From the NCBI GenBank assembly GCA_019914945.1, contig CM034107.1, positions 3,658,001 through 3,722,000 of the forward strand: DNA of 64,000 nt, read 5' to 3'. Below the pieces are notes generated by a model, which saw nothing but the letters and a program-made list of their open reading frames with translations, was not told where the DNA came from and ran no database searches. The number at the start of each line of letters is the position of its first letter. The stretch's first letter is position 1. The position numbers and the translations under genes were made by a program. The DNA comes from Typha latifolia. Taxonomy: Eukaryota > Streptophyta > Magnoliopsida > Poales > Typhaceae. Below are positions 24,517-37,271 of the stretch, piece after piece.

Positions 24517-24875
24517 GAGTTTTTGACTAAATTAGACTTGGTTTTAATATTTTTTTTTTTACCAAAATAATTTACACTCTAAACTTAATACGAAAAGGGT
24601 ATATTTCTCTGTAGTCCTAAATAAAACGATAAATTGTTAAGCGTTTTATCTGCCTCTGGCCCAAAGTAAAATGCTAGCTGATTTGATCGTTGTTTTTATT
24701 GAAAGAAAAAATGCTGAACATTTTAACATTTTACTAGAAAAAAGGATACACGTAAATTGTTGAACTTATCAGCGTTTTACCTGGGGCTACAGTGACTCAA
24801 TTTGGTATTAAATTTAAAGGGTAATCTATTTAGCTACATAAAATATAAAAGAGGGCTAGTTTGGTCAAAAACTTC
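24517..24875. mobile_element. hAT-like MITE, copy A
   Basis: The termini are inverted repeats: GAGTTTTTGACTAAATTAGA on the left, and GAAGTTTTTGACCAAACTAG on the opposite strand at the right. The interior has mirrored blocks, CTGTAGTCCTAAATAAAACG on one side and CGTTTTACCTGGGGCTACAG on the other. Flanking 8-mers CAACTTTT and TAACTTTC resemble an imperfect 8-bp target-site duplication. A related copy lies at 55376-55766. No transposase is encoded, so it would depend on an element elsewhere. Confidence 0.65.
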
Positions 24876-27800
24876 TAACTTTCTCTAATATGTGATAAAC
24901 ACTAGTATAAACTGTATAGTTATTCTAATTCTTATACTAGCATAAAAGAGTTTATACTGATATTATAAATTATTTACATTTAGTTCTATATTAACATAAT
25001 GTATAATAGTTACACTTGATGTGATAAAATTGATATGATAGTTTGACGAGTGATAAATAATATTTATAATAAATGTATGAAAAAAGAAAAAAAAAAGAGA
25101 AAGAGATTAAAATGAGAGGCAATTAAGGTGATACATTTTTAAGGGTAAAATAGTAATTATAAATATAAAAATAATAGATAAAAGAGGAGGAGAGATAAGT
25201 ATGTATTTCTATAATGGTATTAGGCTAAGTGGTTATTTAATTTCTATACCAGCATAAGAGACTTATAACTATATTTTTATTCTACAAAGTGAAGATCGAC
25301 CAATAGTACTATTTTAAATAGAATAACAATAATACATCAAACAAGCTAACAAAAATTTGAGCTATTTTAAGTCTTTTTTTTTATATCCTAGAACAAGAGA
25401 ATAGTATATACCCAAGTAACCAAGCATTGTCTCCCCAAAACCAAAATGAACATAGAGATCTAGCAAGGCAGAGAACTATTCATGTTAGGAATCTTGAAAC
25501 TATTCAATGCATATACTGTAGAGATATGAGCCTCATTCTACCTATGCTCAGAAAAAGAGAAAAAAAAAAGAGAGTGAATGAGAAAGAAATCAATCAACTT
25601 AAGCATTGGTCCCACAAATCCTCAATAGGAATGAGCCAATTGGGCTCTCCACTGATGCAATTAGAAGACAAAGTATCATGTCCAAAGACAACCAACCCAG
25701 TTTGTCCTACCATGGAACATGATAAATAGAAATTTGATGGCTTCCATGGGACTTTATGGAGTCTTTTAATAGAACAGAAATCCAATAATGGATCCAGGTA
25801 GGGCAAAAATATATTATTAATGTGATTTTAGATGTAGATAATGATACCCTCTAAGATTATTTTCGAATTGAAAAAAAAAAAACACCCAGATATTGTAGTT
25901 TAGAGATGTATACTAAAAAATCAGTCATTCCAGAGTTTGAAACTATACACTGCATGGAGTGAGCTAAATTTTTGTATACTAAGAAATTGTTTATGATGAT
26001 TGCAGTTTGGTATACCTACCAAGGAGATTGTCGACAAATAATAACGTGAGATCACTTCCTATACTATATAGCACACCAAGGATCTTAGCTAAGTAATAAA
26101 ACACAATGATTGATATAGAGCTAGAAGAAGAAGCCATTCATTTGATGGACTTGAAATGATCCTGGAGTAGCCATTCATAGGGAAACCTTTTGTGCTACAG
26201 AATCCCTAGTAATTTCTAGTAAAACTTACCATGGAACGAGCACAGAAATCAAGGGATACTACCAAAACCTTATCACAAGAAGCAATCAGTACAGGCTACA
26301 TGGAAAAGTCTATGCTCCTCAGCTTGACAACATTCACAGTGCTCTATGCATGACCAAGTCAGTCTTGATGTTGTACTACTAGTTTCAGCACATCTTAGTT
26401 GCAATAGTAACCACAAAATGGCAACAACCAAAAAAAAAAAAAGAAAAAAAGAGAGAGAGTGAAAAAGACTATAATAGGTCATGAGGATGTTCATTACCAG
26501 AAAGACAGAATCTTTATGGGCCTTCTCACCAACCATGCATAGGTGATAGGCCCTGTCATGGTGTTATGGCATATCAGTTAGAGAGCTGTCACATTCTACA
26601 TTGGATGAAGCTGGTGAGTGCAGACATTCAACTTTTGAAGAGCCAAATAATCTCCATTTGTCTTGCTAGTCACCTGTACAATATGGTGACTCTTTAGAAG
26701 TTGGTATGCCCTACAATAATAATTTGAGAGGATTTCAAATCCAAACAAGCAAAAAGGTCACTATTCTAATGGGACAGCATCACAACAATAATACAACTGC
26801 GATAAAATTTACATAGTGGAGACAAATGTGACCAAATGCTTAGATCTTGTAGGTTATAAACACCTTCATGATCTTACCTTTATCCTTGTGAAGCTCACAT
26901 GTGAGTCCAGTAGGGATCCAGCACATTGTTATGGCTAATAATGCTGAGAACTGTAGCGAATTGTTGCGCGTCGGATTACCATATGAAACTCCCTCGAAAA
27001 GAGCCATTCTGGAATCAACTCGTGAAGTAGTACCAGAAAGAAAAATATTAGATCTTGAGCAACAAAATCATATTAAGAAAATGAGAGTTCCTGGTTGATA
27101 GAAGTCATCAAGAACTATGAAGCATCTAAATGCAAGTAAATAGTGTTCCACTAGTGCAAGTAAATATCTATTTTGGACTTGACTCGTGCGTGCGAACCGA
27201 ACCGAGCTGAGCGGCGTGCGTGTGTGTGAATTAAGTTGCATAGTAACTTTTACCCACAAAATAGGTACCCTTTTGGGGCTTAAAGCCCATAAAAAGTTTG
27301 TTACTTATATACCATACAAGCATTTCTCAAATATCTAATATGGTACTAAACTTACTTTTTTTTATTTTTCATTGTCATGATACCCACTTTAGAGCCAATT
27401 TTCATTCACTTCTCTTTATGAATTTGACTAAGTTAATATATGACAATAAAGTACACTTAGAGCTAAAATAATTCCACCATTAAACCATTATTAATAATGT
27501 GTAGGCCCCACATGAAACTTAGCTTAAATTCATGAAATTACCAACAGTAGTTTCACCTGTGTTGACACCTGGGAGCATGCTTCAGCAGTGGGGATAATCA
27601 TTAATTCAACAAAGAGTTCAATTATATCTGGAATGCTCGTGAAAGCAGCAATATGTCCTTGTTAAGTGTTACAGATTTATAACCCAGGTGTCAAGGTTGC
27701 ATAGTTGGTGAATGAGAATAAGATGCCTATGATTAAGTACTAGGAAGTAATGAGGCTTGGAGTGTGTATCAAGTAATATCATTTATTTGGATGCTTTCTT

Positions 27801-29053
27801 GTTTTCCTTCTTCTAATTACTCTGCAATTGTGACACTAGGTTCCACCTAAATATGTCTCTCTTTTTTTTTTTACCAACATCATTTTGTCTGAAACATAAA
27901 AACAGAGTAACAGGAACAAATTGTGGAAAACATAAGATTGAAAGCTTAAAAATTGGAACCATCAAAAATTGTATTTGGCTCAGTATTACGAAGAAAAAGA
28001 GAAGTACAGAGGGAAAACAATAACAAGAACGTAACAAATTTGCCCATTGAGAAACAACTAGTGTGGCAGGAAACTCTGAATTGACTATTATTTCCTAGTA
28101 AATCTTCAAAGATAGCAAGGCATATTTGGAAAGAGCAATTGAAATCCAAAGGTTCTGGAGACAACAGAAGAAAATAGGAACTAAACTCAGGCCCTCTTTT
28201 TTTTATTAAAATGTACTCCATTTGAGTAGAACTTTCTGGTAATAAGCTTCCAAGTTCCAAAATGTTTTATCAAGTGCATAAGCATTGCCTCTTCTGACTA
28301 TAATTTAGCTTTCTTCATTATACCACCCTGAAGAGAGACAAAACTGCGATAAAGGAATAATTCTTATGTCTTCAGGATCAACTAATCCAATGAGAGTAAG
28401 AAGGAATCAAGATTTTACAAAAACCCACAGTTAGTAAGGCTAGCCAGATCTCTCCATTCTTGAGAAGCCTTATTTCAGTCCCTTGCCACCTCTGTTTAAT
28501 TGGAGAGGAAAAAAATCATGAGAGCATAACAAAAGGCTGCCTTCAATGAGTTGATTGTACAGAATAAAGGGTCTAAGTCTCGATGCAACCTAACAACAAG
28601 GTCGTTCGTGTACGTCCAGCATCAAAACTGTAAAACAATGTCTCATGTACAACCATAAGTTTTAAGCTGTCGATCATAAGGAAAAGAACATTGTAGAGGG
28701 CTTTAACTTTCAGAATAGTTCTTTTACGAGCAATAGTTTCAGGTTACACTTAACTGCCACCAGATCTAGTGTTTCAAAGGTTCTTCCACTACCCACGTAT
28801 GATCACTGAGATGTCATCTTTGACATGATACACTGCAGTTAATGAAGAAAAACAATGGCTCACAATTGACAGAGAAGTTTAAGGTAGTAAAATTGCAAAA
28901 GCTTTTCTGATCACCTTCTCATTATTGGTGTTACAAACTTAGATAATGGACCAAAAACCCATGGGCAGTTATCCAAGTGAAATGAAATTCTCACATCACT
29001 CTTGGGAGAGCAATGGTGATTAGTTACATAGAATACAGGAAGCTGCCACAGCT
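24876..29053. other. gene-poor intergenic region
   Basis: About 4.2 kb of AT-rich sequence. I read both strands and found only short ORFs without recognisable motifs, splice structure or codon-usage signal. The part just below 29053 is expected to be the 3' UTR of the PPR gene. A short GC-rich patch with GTGCGTGCGAACCGAACCGA lies at about 27187-27210. No RNA gene is recognised. Confidence 0.5.
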
Positions 29054-31441
29054 CTAATGATTGTATAATAGGTCTTTTGTAGTTTCCCGAAGATATGCAT
29101 CCATATCGTATCCAGCAAGGTGCATTCTCCATGCGAGGGCTTGGGCAGCCTGCTTTCCGTTATAGATACAAAGTCTCTTAAGTAAGCGGTTGCCAACAGG
29201 TTGCATAAAAATGAAACCTTTCTTCAAAGCGTAGAGCATCACTTCCAAGGCTTGGGATAGATTCCTTGACCAGCATAGGTAATTGATAAGAAGCGCACAT
29301 CCAGGTGGAGTTACGTCAATGTTGAACTCTCTGAGAATGTGATAGACCTTAAGAGCATCATCAATTTTCCTTATCTGACAAAACCCAATAAGCCAAATGG
29401 TGTAGGGAAATGCATTAGTAGAACCATGTTTCTGATCCATCTCAATTAAGCCTCTGATTGCTTCTTCTAAGGAACCATCCTCAAAATGTTTACGGACCAC
29501 TGCAATCAATTCAGCATCTTCAGGAAGCTTGTACTCCTGAGACAGGTGGTTCAACCAGAGGATCACAGCTTGCAATATTTTCTTCTTCCTACACAATGTT
29601 CTCATTAGAGTGTTGTATATTGACAAACTAGGTTTGCATCCACTTCGCAAAATATGCTGGAGCACCATCAAAGCATCCTCTTCTCTGTGGGCCTTCAAGA
29701 GCCCATCAATAAGAGTCCCATATGTAATATCATCTGGAGAATGTCCCTTTAATTGAAGCTCCTTAAATAACTTCAAGGCTCCATCAGGGTTTCCCACTTT
29801 ACAGAAACCATTGATCAGTATGTTGTATGTCACTACATCAGGTACAACTCCACTATCTATGATACCTCGGAGAAGCTTATACGCTTTAAGCACAAGCCCA
29901 GATTGACACAAGCTGTCAACCAACCTACGTAGGCTGTCACTATCACGGACCTGGTTGGCACCATGGGAGAGCCTAAGGAACAGAGAAGGATTTCTTCCCA
30001 TCTCCATCTTATAGAAAAGTATGTGAGCTTCCTCTAGCTTCCCAGCCTTGGTCAGCCCATTAATCAGTGCATTAAATGTCACAACGGTCGGGTAGCACCC
30101 AAGCTTCCCCATCTCATCAAAGATTTGTTGTGCTTCGTGTACAAGACCTTCCTTGCACAATCCACAAATCATAATAGTGTATGTGGCCGAATCAGGAAAC
30201 CTGTCCTGTTGTGAAATCTCCAGCCTCAGAGAACGAGCTCTGTCCAAAAGGCCAGCGTCACAAAGGCCCTTGATTAGAGTGTTATAACAGAAGGTATCAG
30301 GAACTAAACCTCTACTCGTCATCTCAGCCAAGAACTGAAAAGCATCCTCAACTCTACCACACTCCGCATGGCCTCTAATCATTATAGTGTATAGAACAAT
30401 GTCAGGCACCAAGTTCTTCTCCAACATCTCCCTGTAATACCCACATGCCTCCTGAAATCGTCCAGCCCTAAACAACCCATCAATCAAGGATCCATAGCCG
30501 CGCAACCCAAGAACAAACTCATCATCCTCAAAGAATTTCAAATGCTCAAAAGCCTCATCGATCTTGCCCGACTTGCATAATCCGCTCAAAAATGCATTGT
30601 AAGTAGCGCAGTCTGGCTTGCAGCCCTTCTGCTTCATGATATCCAACATCCTACTTGCCTCATCTATCCTGCCAGCTTTACAAAGCGACGAGAGAAGCAC
30701 TGTATAAATGTTGGCGTTCGGAGATATACCTCTGTGGAGCATTTCATCGAACAACTTCAGCGCATCACCCGTTTTCCCTTCTTTGCACAACCCATCCATC
30801 AAAACATTATAAGTAGCTCGATTCGGGCGGCAATCCGACTTGATCATCTGGTTATACACTGCCATTGCGAGCAAGATCACATCTTTCTGAATAAAAATCC
30901 GCAGAACTGTATTGTAAAGGAAAGTATTAGGCAAGCAGCCGAACTCCGCCACCCGGCCGAATGCCTCGATGGCCTTCTCGGCATCGCCTGAGGCGAAGTA
31001 GGCCGAAACGAGCGCCGTGAAAGCCGCGGGCGAGACGATCTCGCCGGAATTCCTGGCCTCCGCGAACGACTCCCACGCAGCGTCGAATCCACCGGGCAGG
31101 CGGAGCAATTCGATCACGCGGTTGTAAGCGGCCCAGGAGCGGAGGTGGCGGCGGCGCGAGGCCCAAAGGAAGAAGCGGAAGGCGGGGGCGGGGGCGGGGG
31201 TCTCTTGGAGGACGGCGGCGACGACGTGGGGGGTGAGGCGAGGGGCGAAGACTTCGAGGGAGGGCGCGAGGGAGGAGGGGTAGGAGTGGAGGATGGAGAG
31301 GAGGTCGTCGGTGAGGAAGAGCTCGGAGGAGATAAAGAGGGAGGTGGAGAGGGAGAGGTGGGAGTGGAGGAGATGGGCCGCCTCCATTCTCTTTCTCCGG
31401 AGAAGAGATGGGGCTTGCGATGAGAGTACTGCCCATCTCAT
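29054..31441 (-). CDS. P-class pentatricopeptide repeat (PPR) protein
   Basis: A single uninterrupted exon of 795 codons; lack of introns is typical of plant PPR genes. From about residue 170 to 740 the protein is a chain of 35-residue PPR motifs, for example ATYNVLMDGLCKEGKTGDAL, ATYNAFLSGLCKSGKIDEAF, VVTFNALINGLTKAGKLEEA and VVTYNILINGFCKVGNPDGA; I count at least fifteen. There is no E, E+ or DYW tail after the last repeats, so it is P-class. P-class PPR proteins bind single-stranded organellar RNA and affect its stability, splicing or translation. The Arg/Leu/Ser-rich N-terminus (MRWAVLSSQAPSLLRRKRM) would suit import into mitochondria or plastids. The overall layout resembles Arabidopsis At1g79540; this is from memory and needs a search. 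The Met of MEAAHLL, 18 codons downstream, is an alternative start. Confidence 0.95.
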   Translation of the reverse strand: MRWAVLSSQAPSLLRRKRMEAAHLLHSHLSLSTSLFISSELFLTDDLLSILHSYPSSLAPSLEVFAPRLTPHVVAAVLQETPAPAPAFRFFLWASRRRHLRSWAAYNRVIELLRLPGGFDAAWESFAEARNSGEIVSPAAFTALVSAYFASGDAEKAIEAFGRVAEFGCLPNTFLYNTVLRIFIQKDVILLAMAVYNQMIKSDCRPNRATYNVLMDGLCKEGKTGDALKLFDEMLHRGISPNANIYTVLLSSLCKAGRIDEASRMLDIMKQKGCKPDCATYNAFLSGLCKSGKIDEAFEHLKFFEDDEFVLGLRGYGSLIDGLFRAGRFQEACGYYREMLEKNLVPDIVLYTIMIRGHAECGRVEDAFQFLAEMTSRGLVPDTFCYNTLIKGLCDAGLLDRARSLRLEISQQDRFPDSATYTIMICGLCKEGLVHEAQQIFDEMGKLGCYPTVVTFNALINGLTKAGKLEEAHILFYKMEMGRNPSLFLRLSHGANQVRDSDSLRRLVDSLCQSGLVLKAYKLLRGIIDSGVVPDVVTYNILINGFCKVGNPDGALKLFKELQLKGHSPDDITYGTLIDGLLKAHREEDALMVLQHILRSGCKPSLSIYNTLMRTLCRKKKILQAVILWLNHLSQEYKLPEDAELIAVVRKHFEDGSLEEAIRGLIEMDQKHGSTNAFPYTIWLIGFCQIRKIDDALKVYHILREFNIDVTPPGCALLINYLCWSRNLSQALEVMLYALKKGFIFMQPVGNRLLKRLCIYNGKQAAQALAWRMHLAGYDMDAYLRETTKDLLYNH

Positions 31442-33705
31442 GCGGTCATGGAAGGGAAAGTTGGGAGAGAAGAGTGGAGGAAAGGAAGACGATTTTGGAA
31501 AGGAAGAAAGAGTCTCCGGAGGGGAAATGGCGGCTCAAGATCGAAATGTTACCATGGAAGATGGTGCTATTCCAAAATTCCATTTCATCACCTTGAACCA
31601 ACATGCCCTTGCGTCTAATCCTCGCGAGTGAGTCAGTGAGTCAGTCAGTGATTGACCAAATTAGGTTCTAAATTTTTTACCCAATAATAGATTGCCTCTT
31701 AAATTTATTATTAGAGAGATTTATTTTACTTTAGTATTAATTAAAATGTTAAATTCATAAGTATTTTATGTTTAACAGAATCGCTCATCAGTTGGGTACT
31801 TTAATCTGACCCTAAAAAACTGAATATTTCAACGTCCGTCTAAGTTAAGTCTTTCAACGGTTTAAGTTAAAATTTTATTTTTATATAAAAATATTTACTT
31901 TTGGTAAGTTTTTTATCTAGAGTTAAAACGTTTATGAGTTCATCATTCCTCCCAGGCCCCAGCACCAATTGAACTCTATCACTCTATATTCAAGTTGTCT
32001 CATCGACAATCTTAAGTCTAAGCCACGACAGTATTGCCTCTGCCTAAGCTCGACGCACAGCCTGCTTAATTGTTTATGGATCCATATAGACTCCCTGCCC
32101 CTGTATGCATGCGTATAATATACAACATGCTACTCCCTGGTATAGCACAATCTATGCTTCGTCTCCATCCTCACCTTAGAGAACTATAAGGTACTTACTA
32201 TCAGATTCCATCTTTGATTGATTCAGTGGAGTGATTCATGTGTGTGCATAGTGCATCCATCCTATTAGTTAAATGACTATTTGTGCAGTCTTTATATCTA
32301 TAACATACACATTAACAACACTACATCAAGATAAACATTACAAGTCAAGCAACATAGGAGTGGCTGTCAAAATAATCAAGTCGGCTTGACTCAGTAAGGC
32401 TCGATCAAGCTCAGCTCAAAAATATGCTCGAAAATAATTTTAAGCTAAGCTTGATAATGAGCCATATATGCGACTAAGCATATGCACTATAAACATGCAC
32501 ATAGTGTCAAACGAGCATGAAGATAGCACTATCATATTTTTCCACTATGGTATTAGGTGTCATATGCACATAATAAAGCAGTACATATATAACTTGCGAT
32601 AAGTATGATTTACCCTGAAATGAAAGGGGTGTTCACTTGCTTGAAAGCAGAAAAGTACTCTTTTCTCATACTACCATGACAATATATATACAAAATATTC
32701 TACCCTATAACCTATACATAATTACACAAGGATGTTATATGCATATTACAAGTTTATAATGCACACTATTATGGAGTTTATCTAAAATAACATCTTAATA
32801 GATAATAATATATTGAATAAACATGTATACGACTAATAAAACTAATTCTTCCTAACAGTCAGAACAACCTTATTGCCCTTTGATCTGGCCCACTCCTAAC
32901 ATAGCTAACACATTAAGAAGAAGATATAACGTCTTTACAAAGAGATTTACACTATGGAAAGGAAAAAGTGACTCACCACTCGATGGTGTAACATCCAACT
33001 GATCTTAGAAGAAAAGGACGGATTTGCATTTTTAAGTTTGGATTTTGATGAAGATGTAATCCAATCCGAAGTCTCACGGAGGTAAACAAATTAAGACTTA
33101 ATTTAGCTACATATTTGACGTATGCATCCCAATTGCAGTGCCGTAAAGTGAGCTGTTTACTAGCCTTGGTTCAAACAAATGCATAAAGTTTATTAGACAG
33201 AATTAAGATAGATAGAGGTTATGTCAACGGCCTTTTCAATTTTTACTTATTTCTCTATTTTTTTCCTTAAATAATAAACGTCAATATAACATTTTGTTAC
33301 ATGCAATTCGTATTCGATTCTTTTATTTCGATTTTCGACTTAATGCTAAAGTCACCCACATTTAGCTTCTGCGAGAAGTCGACTGAATTGCTTTAGAAGG
33401 AAGAAGTATTTTCACAATATAATTGTTAATTTAGATGGCAATTTATGCAAATAAAAGAGAAAACATCAAGATACACGCCGTTGATCCTGAGACAGAAGTA
33501 TTATATTAACTTTTATACATTTTTTTTAATATTTTATATAAAAATCATAGGACAAAAAGAAGGAGTTTGATTACAGCATTTGAAAAAATAATAAAGCTTT
33601 TAGACAGCGTTACGATAGAACATATGGTTGTACATATTTATAAAAAGTAAAAAATGCATTACAGAGAGAACAAGAAAGAAGAAAAGGTGCTCTCGGTCTT
33701 CCATG
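31442..33705. other. intergenic region upstream of the PPR gene
   Basis: The first 200 bases are purine-rich and probably contain the PPR gene's 5' UTR. The remainder is AT-rich. A repeat relic lies at 32358-32480. Bases just below 33705 are the likely 3' UTR of the NLR gene. No additional gene is seen. Confidence 0.5.
32358..32480. repeat. dispersed repeat related to 9425-9920
   Basis: Begins GTGGCTGTCAAAATAATCAA, like the start of the repeat at about 9422 (GGCTGTCAAAATAATCGAGT). It goes on with GGCTCGATCAAGCTCAGCTC, which matches words near the end of the other copy. It looks like a short, decayed member of the same family. Confidence 0.55.
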
Positions 33706-36520
33706 TTACCATCCTCTCACTGTAACCCTGGGATGATTTGGATGAGACTCTGCATCAACTGCGACCCGGTGCATGTAATTACCCACGATACCACCTAGCT
33801 CAATTTCCTTGAGATTAGGTAGAAATGCAATGCCTTCGATGCCGTAGGTGTCTTCCATGGTTCTTCCTAGGAAGACCCACTTGATTTTTTCGAGGTTACG
33901 CGCTGCTCCTCTGCCGAACTCCACCTTTGTAATTAATTCATCGTTGATGACCAGCATCTTTAGTCTTGCGAATCCCGAACAGCCAAGAGACAACGGATCG
34001 CAATAGCATGACCAATAATAGAGTCTGAGACAGAGCAGGCTAGGTAGTTCCTTAAGGACTCCTATAGAGTCTAATTTGGTCCAACAAAGAGTTAGCTTCG
34101 TGACGTAACTGAGAGAGGTCACCCAACTAGGCAAATGGAAAAGATAGCCGCAGAGCTGCAGGTTTTGAAGATCCCCTGAAGAGAAGGATAAACCGTCGAG
34201 AAAACTAATATCAATAGGGCGGCATTCAGAAGTTTGATAACTCCAGAGCGATAGAGAACGAAGTCTTCTCAGCTTCTCAAGAGTTTGGCGTAAAGGCGCC
34301 GCACTGTCTTCTTCATTCCTATAATAAATAACTAGCTTTCTCAATTGGTACAGGTAAGGTAACTCCTGCAACACCGCAGAGCTCTTCGAGACTTCTACGG
34401 GAGGTAGTGTCTGCAGGTTATTCATCTTTCTAAATCTCCTAGGCATCTGCACAGGTTGGCGGAACAAGTACTTGTCAGCACCCTCAAGAGCGCGATATGT
34501 CCGACCGGCAAGGAGATGCTTCAGATGCCGGAGCTTAACAATTCCTCTTGGTAAACTTGTTATGTTTGTTTCCCTTATGTCCAGTGTTTCCAAGTACTGT
34601 AACTCCCCTATTTCCTCTGGGAGACACGATACTTCCGTATTCCTGATAGACAAATACTTCAACTGCAGCATCTTACATATATACATTAGATGATAATCAT
34701 CTAAATCTTTGCAACCTTCTACGTCCAACAACCTCAATAGTTTGAAATGAGAAGCAACTAATTGCTCGGCATAGTTAAACACCGTCAGTGAACGGACATG
34801 AGATAAGTTCATGCTAGCTAGACCATCCTCGCGATTCACTCTACTATCGACAGACAATCTACGAACTGTCTTATGGGGTGATGCTGCTCTCTGGTCACTT
34901 ACCAAAGACACAAAGTTCTCCTCAACTGCCTTGGAAACAATGACTTCAAGCATTATATCATGAACTTGACAGGCTGTCACCTTGCCGTCAATATCGATAT
35001 CTACAGGTTGGACAACATTCCTACTCACAAGCTGATCAAAGTAGCTCTCTGCGACATCCTCTATACTCATTCCGCAGACTTCACCTACAATGCCTTCGGC
35101 AACCCATCGTCTTGCCAAAATTGACCTTCTAATCTTATAATTACCAGGGAAAATAGAAAGGTACAAGAAACAGTTCTTAAGATGGGAAGGTAAATCGTTG
35201 TAGCTAAGTGTCAATATTTGCTTCATTCCTTCAAGGGTGGGACTGGTTTCTAGCTCGTAACCTAGACTATCAAGCACCCTCTGCCATTCTAACGGCGTCC
35301 TGTATCGGTTACTAGCCAATAGTCCACCAACATTAACTATGGCTAGAGGGAGGCCGCCACATTTCTTTAAGATGGCATTGGAAACTAGTTCTAATTCAGG
35401 AAGATAATTGCTCCCATGGCCAAACACTCTCTTGAAGAGCAACTCTTTGGACTCTACCTCAGATAGAGGTTGGATTCTATAGATATGATCGTAGGCATGA
35501 GAGCAGATGTAATTAGCTACAGTTTCAATCCGTGTAGTCACTATTATCCTACTACCACAAAGGTTTTCAGGCAATGAAATTTTGATGCTTTCCCATGCTG
35601 ATACAGTCCATATATCGTCAAGAACGATGACATACCTCTTATCCTGCAACTGTTCTCTGAGCATGCTAACAAGTCGCTCCGTTCCCCATTTCTCCCTGCC
35701 TTCGAGATATTTTTCCTCCTGGACTCTCTCGGCTCCGCTCGTAGCACGATGTTCACGATCAACCTGGATGACTTGCCGCAGTATGTTCCCCAGAACGTTG
35801 TCTACATCGAAATCCTGAGAGACAGTGACTGAAGCGCGCCATTGGAAGCGTTGTCTCATCAGTCCGAGACTCTGCGAGCCTAGGACTATGCTCGTCAGTA
35901 TTGGACTATGGTAGACCGTCATGGCGAGAGTAGTCTTACCCATGCCACCAGGCCCAACAATGGCGACCACCCCACGCTCTAGCTGGTTATTCTTGGTAAA
36001 CCACTCAGCTAGCTCATGCATCGATCCCCCAATGCCAACAAGTTTGGATTGATCAACAAAGAGAGAAGGCAGTCGAGGATCACGTTTCGCATAGCTGCCA
36101 CCGCTGCTGCTGGTGACAGCGTATTTTGAGCGTCTCTCCGCTATCTCCCGAGCCCGGATCTTGAGGTCTTGGATCTCAGTGGCTATCTGATGACGAGATT
36201 TCAGTGTCCTCAGGCGGTGTATGCCCCGTCCGAGGCATCCGGTGAAACATTGCCCTTGAGGCTCACCAAAGTGCTGCATGAACTCGTCGATGCAGTCCTC
36301 GGCATCATACGCCAAATCCCGCACTTGACTCACCCAGATGTTGATTTGAATGTCGTCAGGATCGAGCATCTCTGACGGGAGACTCAGCAAGGCGTTCATG
36401 CTCTGCAGCTCGTCTTTGAACACCTCCTAGCAACGAGGCTTCTCGGGCGAGGATGTCCCCCAACTTCCCCAAGAGGGTATTCACAACACCCCTGGCAGAA
36501 CTCAATGCTACGGCTTCCAT
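33706..36520 (-). CDS. CC-NBS-LRR (NLR) disease-resistance-type gene, frame broken near the N-terminus
   Basis: The main frame (36423-33706) reads 905 codons without a stop. It holds the CC remainder (DELQSMNALLSLP), P-loop GPGGMGKTTLA, RNBS-A FQWRASVTVSQDF, kinase-2 RYVIVLDDIW, RNBS-B GSRIIVTTR, GLPLA, an RNBS-D-like CFLYLSIFPGNYKI, and the MHD position as VHD (CQVHDIMLEV). LRRs run to the end (HPNHPRVTVRGW). No ATG precedes this frame. The expected N-terminus, MEAVALSSARGVVNTLLGKL, starts at 36520 in another frame and runs up to EASLLGG at about 36427. The two frames differ by one base, and about 6-8 residues usual at this point appear to be missing. This suggests a small deletion. A 58-base GT-AG intron (36484-36427) would formally rejoin the frames but would remove conserved CC residues. 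Family knowledge: NLRs sense pathogen effectors; the target is unknown. Confidence 0.8.
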
Positions 36521-37206
36521 CTCTCTCTTTCTAGTTCTCAACTTTGGATCAGACAAAAGAATTATGCACTCTTGTGGCTACCCAATATTACGCTTAAATA
36601 CCATCTACGAGCATGGTTAGCACGTCGACACGCCCTTTTTTTTTAATTATTAATAACGAAATATTTGGCTAACATGTCAGGATATCCGCACATTTAAGGC
36701 AGGCCATTCATGAGAAAGCTCGCGGATAGTGGTTCAAAAGTTTGACATCTTATTAAATCTCTAATGGATGGTGTCTCATTTAACTCAAGACTCTAAGAAA
36801 TAAATTCAAATCTGACTCGGATAATATATAACTACGGTTGACTTTCGAACGATGTAACCTGCGAATTTTCAATCAAATGTATTTGTCGCCCATTCTAACC
36901 ATATTGGGTCGTGTATTCCTCTATCTCCTTCCGGTTCTTTCACACAATCTGTTTCCCCTGAAATATTATCGCTTCTCTCTCATCTAATTGAATTCAGAAA
37001 CTTATTTTAAAGTATAGTTTTATCTGCCTTATTAAAACATATTTTCATTTGGGAAATATATCTATGGGTCCTGTTGTTTTTCTCTTTATTTCAGATACCA
37101 ACTCAAGCCTGTGGACCTGATAAGCTGGCCTGGCTTTCGTATTTATCGCCTAAATTCACCCCACTCCGAAGTAACCCTTAACACCTCTATGAGGAGGTCC
37201 ACTGCC

Positions 37207-37267
<61 letters not shown>
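37207..37267 (+). repeat. (CT)n microsatellite, about 60 bp
   Basis: An uninterrupted CT dinucleotide run of roughly thirty units. The only ORF across it is a low-complexity Ser-Leu string and is not a gene. Confidence 0.95.

Positions 37268-37271
<4 letters not shown>

Noticed and set aside
20000..29000. tRNA, snoRNA or known miRNA genes in the gene-poor region
   Set aside because: No cloverleaf boxes or familiar miRNA sequences were recognised by eye; a covariance-model scan would be needed to exclude them.
31145..31631. Gly/Glu-rich plus-strand ORFs opposite the PPR start
   Set aside because: Antisense shadow of the GC-rich 5' end of the PPR gene.
36427..36484. 58-base intron in the NLR gene
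   Set aside because: GT-AG ends and phase fit, but it would splice out conserved coiled-coil residues; a frameshift is the simpler reading. Kept as a testable alternative.
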